DNA of 7,586 nucleotides, from assembly GCA_018780025.1 (NCBI GenBank), contig JADMKH010000300.1:888-8473 (forward strand), read 5' to 3'. Both the position numbers and the translations under genes were made by a program. Source of the DNA: Thiobacillus sp. GTDB lineage: Bacteria; Pseudomonadota; Gammaproteobacteria; Burkholderiales; Thiobacillaceae. The notes under the pieces were generated by a model. That model did not search any database. It saw only the letters and a list, made by a program, of their open reading frames with translations, and had not been told where the DNA came from. Numbering within the stretch: the stretch's first letter is position 1; every line of letters begins with the position of its first letter. Shown here one piece after another: positions 5,954-7,586 of the stretch.

Positions 5954-7586
5954 ATGATTGAGCGCGATCCATTGTTGGAGTTGAAGGCTGAAAACGCCCG
6001 ATTGATCGCCCTGCTGGAAGCGAACGGTATTCAATGGCGCGCGCCGCCTGAGCCCGTGCCGCCAGCTTCAACGCCGGAGCCCTCGCGGCTTTCCACGGAC
6101 GAGAAGGTGGCGCTGTTTCGCCGGTTGTTCCAGGGACGCACGGATGTCTATCCGGTCCGCTGGGAAGGCAAGACTTCGGCCAGGTCGGGTTACTCGCCGG
6201 CCTGCGCCAACGAATGGCGCGCCGGTGTTTGCGAAAAGCCGCGCATCAAGTGCGGGGACTGCGGCAGCCGGGTACTGATCCCGCTGTCGGATGCAGTCCT
6301 GTACGGCCATCTGGCCGGCAAGCACACAGTCGGCGTCTATCCTCTGCTGGAGGACGATACCTGTCATTTTCTCGCCATCGATTTCGACGAAGCCGAGTGG
6401 GGAGAAGATGCCCGGGCCTTCGTGCAATCATGTACCGAACTCGGTGTGCCGGCGGCGGTCGAGATTTCACGATCCGGCAAAGGGGCGCACGTCTGGGTGT
6501 TTTTCGCTGGCCGGGTGCCGGCGCGCGATGCCCGCCGCCTGGGCACGGCCATCATCAGCCATACCTGCTCGCGCACCCGGCAATTGAAGCTCGCGTCCTA
6601 CGACCGCCTGTTCCCCAATCAGGACACGATGCCCAAGGGTGGCTTTGGCAACCTGGTCGCCTTGCCGCTGCAGAAACTGCCTCGCGAGAACGGCTGCAGC
6701 GTATTCGTCGATGCGGAACTGCGCCCATTCGACGACCAATGGGCATTCCTCGCTTCAATCCAGCCAATGGAACCGCACGACATCGAGCCGACCATTTTGC
6801 GTGCTACGGGTGGGGTACATCCACTGGACGTCACATTCATCGACGAAGAGGATCTGGCGAAGCCGTGGCAGCGTTCGATATCGGCGATGAGGGAGCCGTT
6901 GGGGTCTTCCATGCCCAAGTCGCTCACTGTGACGCTGGCCAACCTCATCTACTTCGAGAAAGCGCAGTTGCCGCAGGCGCTGGCGAATCGCTTGATTCGC
7001 CTCGCCGCGTTCCAGAACCCGGCGTTCTACAAGGCGCAGGCGATGCGGCTGTCGGTCTGGGATAAGCCGCGCGTGATCGGCAGTGCGGAGAACTATCCGC
7101 AGCACATTGCCTTGCCGCGCGGTTGCCTGGGTGCCGCGCGGGCATTGTTGAGAGACAACGGCATCCGCTGCGAGCTGCGCGATGAGCGGTACGGCGGCGA
7201 GCTGCTGGAAGCCACCTTCGCCGGCAAGTTGCGCCCGGATCAGCAATCGGCGGTTGCGGAAATGCTGAGCCATGACGTCGGCGTGCTGTGCGCGCCTACC
7301 GCCTTCGGCAAGACGGTTGTCGCGGCAGCGATGATTGCCAACCGCGGTGTGGACACGCTGGTGCTGGTGCATCGCATGGAGTTGCTCAAACAGTGGCAGG
7401 AGCGACTGCGAGCCTTTCTTTGCCTCGACAAGAGCGCGATCGGCACGATCGGTGGCGGCAAGGCCAGGCCAACAGGAAAGATCGATATCGCGGTGATGCA
7501 GTCCCTGTCGCGGCAGGGCGAAGTGAATCCATTGGTCGAGCGCTACGGCCATGTCATCGTGGACGAATGCCACCATGTCGGTGCGG
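5954..7586 (+). CDS. TOTE-type primase (AEP) fused to SF2 helicase, partial 3' end
   Basis: The frame runs off the window after 544 codons with no stop. Residues 5-25 form a short coiled coil (LLELKAENARLIALLEANGI). A Cys cluster follows (Cys84, Cys93, Cys100, Cys103; VCEKPRIKCGDCGSR), probably zinc-binding. The AEP domain has the metal-binding DFD (Asp143, Asp145, in FLAIDFDEAEW), the SxH-type motif SGKGAH (174-179), FPNQDTMPKGGFGNLVALPL, and FVDAELRPFDDQW. From about residue 425 a superfamily-2 helicase begins: LRPDQQ, Walker A APTAFGKT (447-454), LVLVHRMELLKQW, and the box DECHH (537-541). This order matches the AEP-helicase of predicted TOTE conflict systems, thought to act against invading DNA or RNA. 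Activity is unproven. I chose the ATG at 5954; TTG at 5936 is the only longer option. No good Shine-Dalgarno sequence precedes it, and a 44-codon frame ends across its start (ATGA). Full-length relatives are substantially longer, with a second helicase lobe. Confidence 0.9.
   Translation, partial: MIERDPLLELKAENARLIALLEANGIQWRAPPEPVPPASTPEPSRLSTDEKVALFRRLFQGRTDVYPVRWEGKTSARSGYSPACANEWRAGVCEKPRIKCGDCGSRVLIPLSDAVLYGHLAGKHTVGVYPLLEDDTCHFLAIDFDEAEWGEDARAFVQSCTELGVPAAVEISRSGKGAHVWVFFAGRVPARDARRLGTAIISHTCSRTRQLKLASYDRLFPNQDTMPKGGFGNLVALPLQKLPRENGCSVFVDAELRPFDDQWAFLASIQPMEPHDIEPTILRATGGVHPLDVTFIDEEDLAKPWQRSISAMREPLGSSMPKSLTVTLANLIYFEKAQLPQALANRLIRLAAFQNPAFYKAQAMRLSVWDKPRVIGSAENYPQHIALPRGCLGAARALLRDNGIRCELRDERYGGELLEATFAGKLRPDQQSAVAEMLSHDVGVLCAPTAFGKTVVAAAMIANRGVDTLVLVHRMELLKQWQERLRAFLCLDKSAIGTIGGGKARPTGKIDIAVMQSLSRQGEVNPLVERYGHVIVDECHHVGA

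Noticed and set aside
5834..6034. 66-codon minus-strand frame across the primase-helicase start
   Set aside because: No ribosome binding site or family resemblance, and it overlaps the coding start of a well-supported gene.
6214..7065. 283-codon frame inside the primase-helicase gene
   Set aside because: Other-frame shadow: the reading frame from 5954 gives continuous conserved primase and helicase motifs across the same bases.
6755..7576. 273-codon minus-strand frame
   Set aside because: Antisense to the helicase part; composition is that of a shadow frame.

Overview
The window looks like chromosomal DNA of a betaproteobacterium, probably from the Nitrosomonadales (Gallionellaceae-like). 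This rests on the wording of SmpB, GuaB and GuaA, the divergent smpB / ratA-rnfH block followed by guaB and guaA, and a fairly high G+C in the genes. The family-level placement is an impression from the proteins and was not computed.

Left part (1-2119): a small arginine-rich hypothetical gene (minus) lies downstream of smpB (minus). A 96-bp nested inverted-repeat element sits between them. smpB is divergent from ratA-rnfH, whose stop and start codons overlap (ATGA). rnfH converges on a small Ala-rich lipoprotein gene (minus), with one strong hairpin terminator between them that suits the lipoprotein gene best.

Middle part (2120-5471): a divergent intergenic region carries a promoter for the lipoprotein gene and one for guaB. 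guaB (IMP dehydrogenase) and guaA (GMP synthase) perform the last two steps of GMP synthesis, IMP to XMP to GMP. They are split by a 100-bp spacer holding an intrinsic-type hairpin terminator and tandem CCCCTGA heptamers that run up to the guaA start codon, leaving guaA without a visible Shine-Dalgarno sequence.

Right part (5472-7586): after guaA the content changes from housekeeping to accessory. A 482-bp gene-poor stretch, about 48% G+C by hand count over 5521-5940, holds palindromes, direct repeats and repeated CGGTAA motifs. It leads into a large gene cut by the window edge. That gene encodes a coiled-coil start, a four-Cys cluster, an archaeo-eukaryotic-type primase (AEP) domain with intact DxD and SxH motifs, and a superfamily-2 helicase. 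This matches the AEP/helicase protein of the predicted TOTE conflict systems. The 3' end of guaA is a known integration point for genomic islands, so the right part is probably the edge of a defence or mobile island. The rest of the system would lie outside the window.
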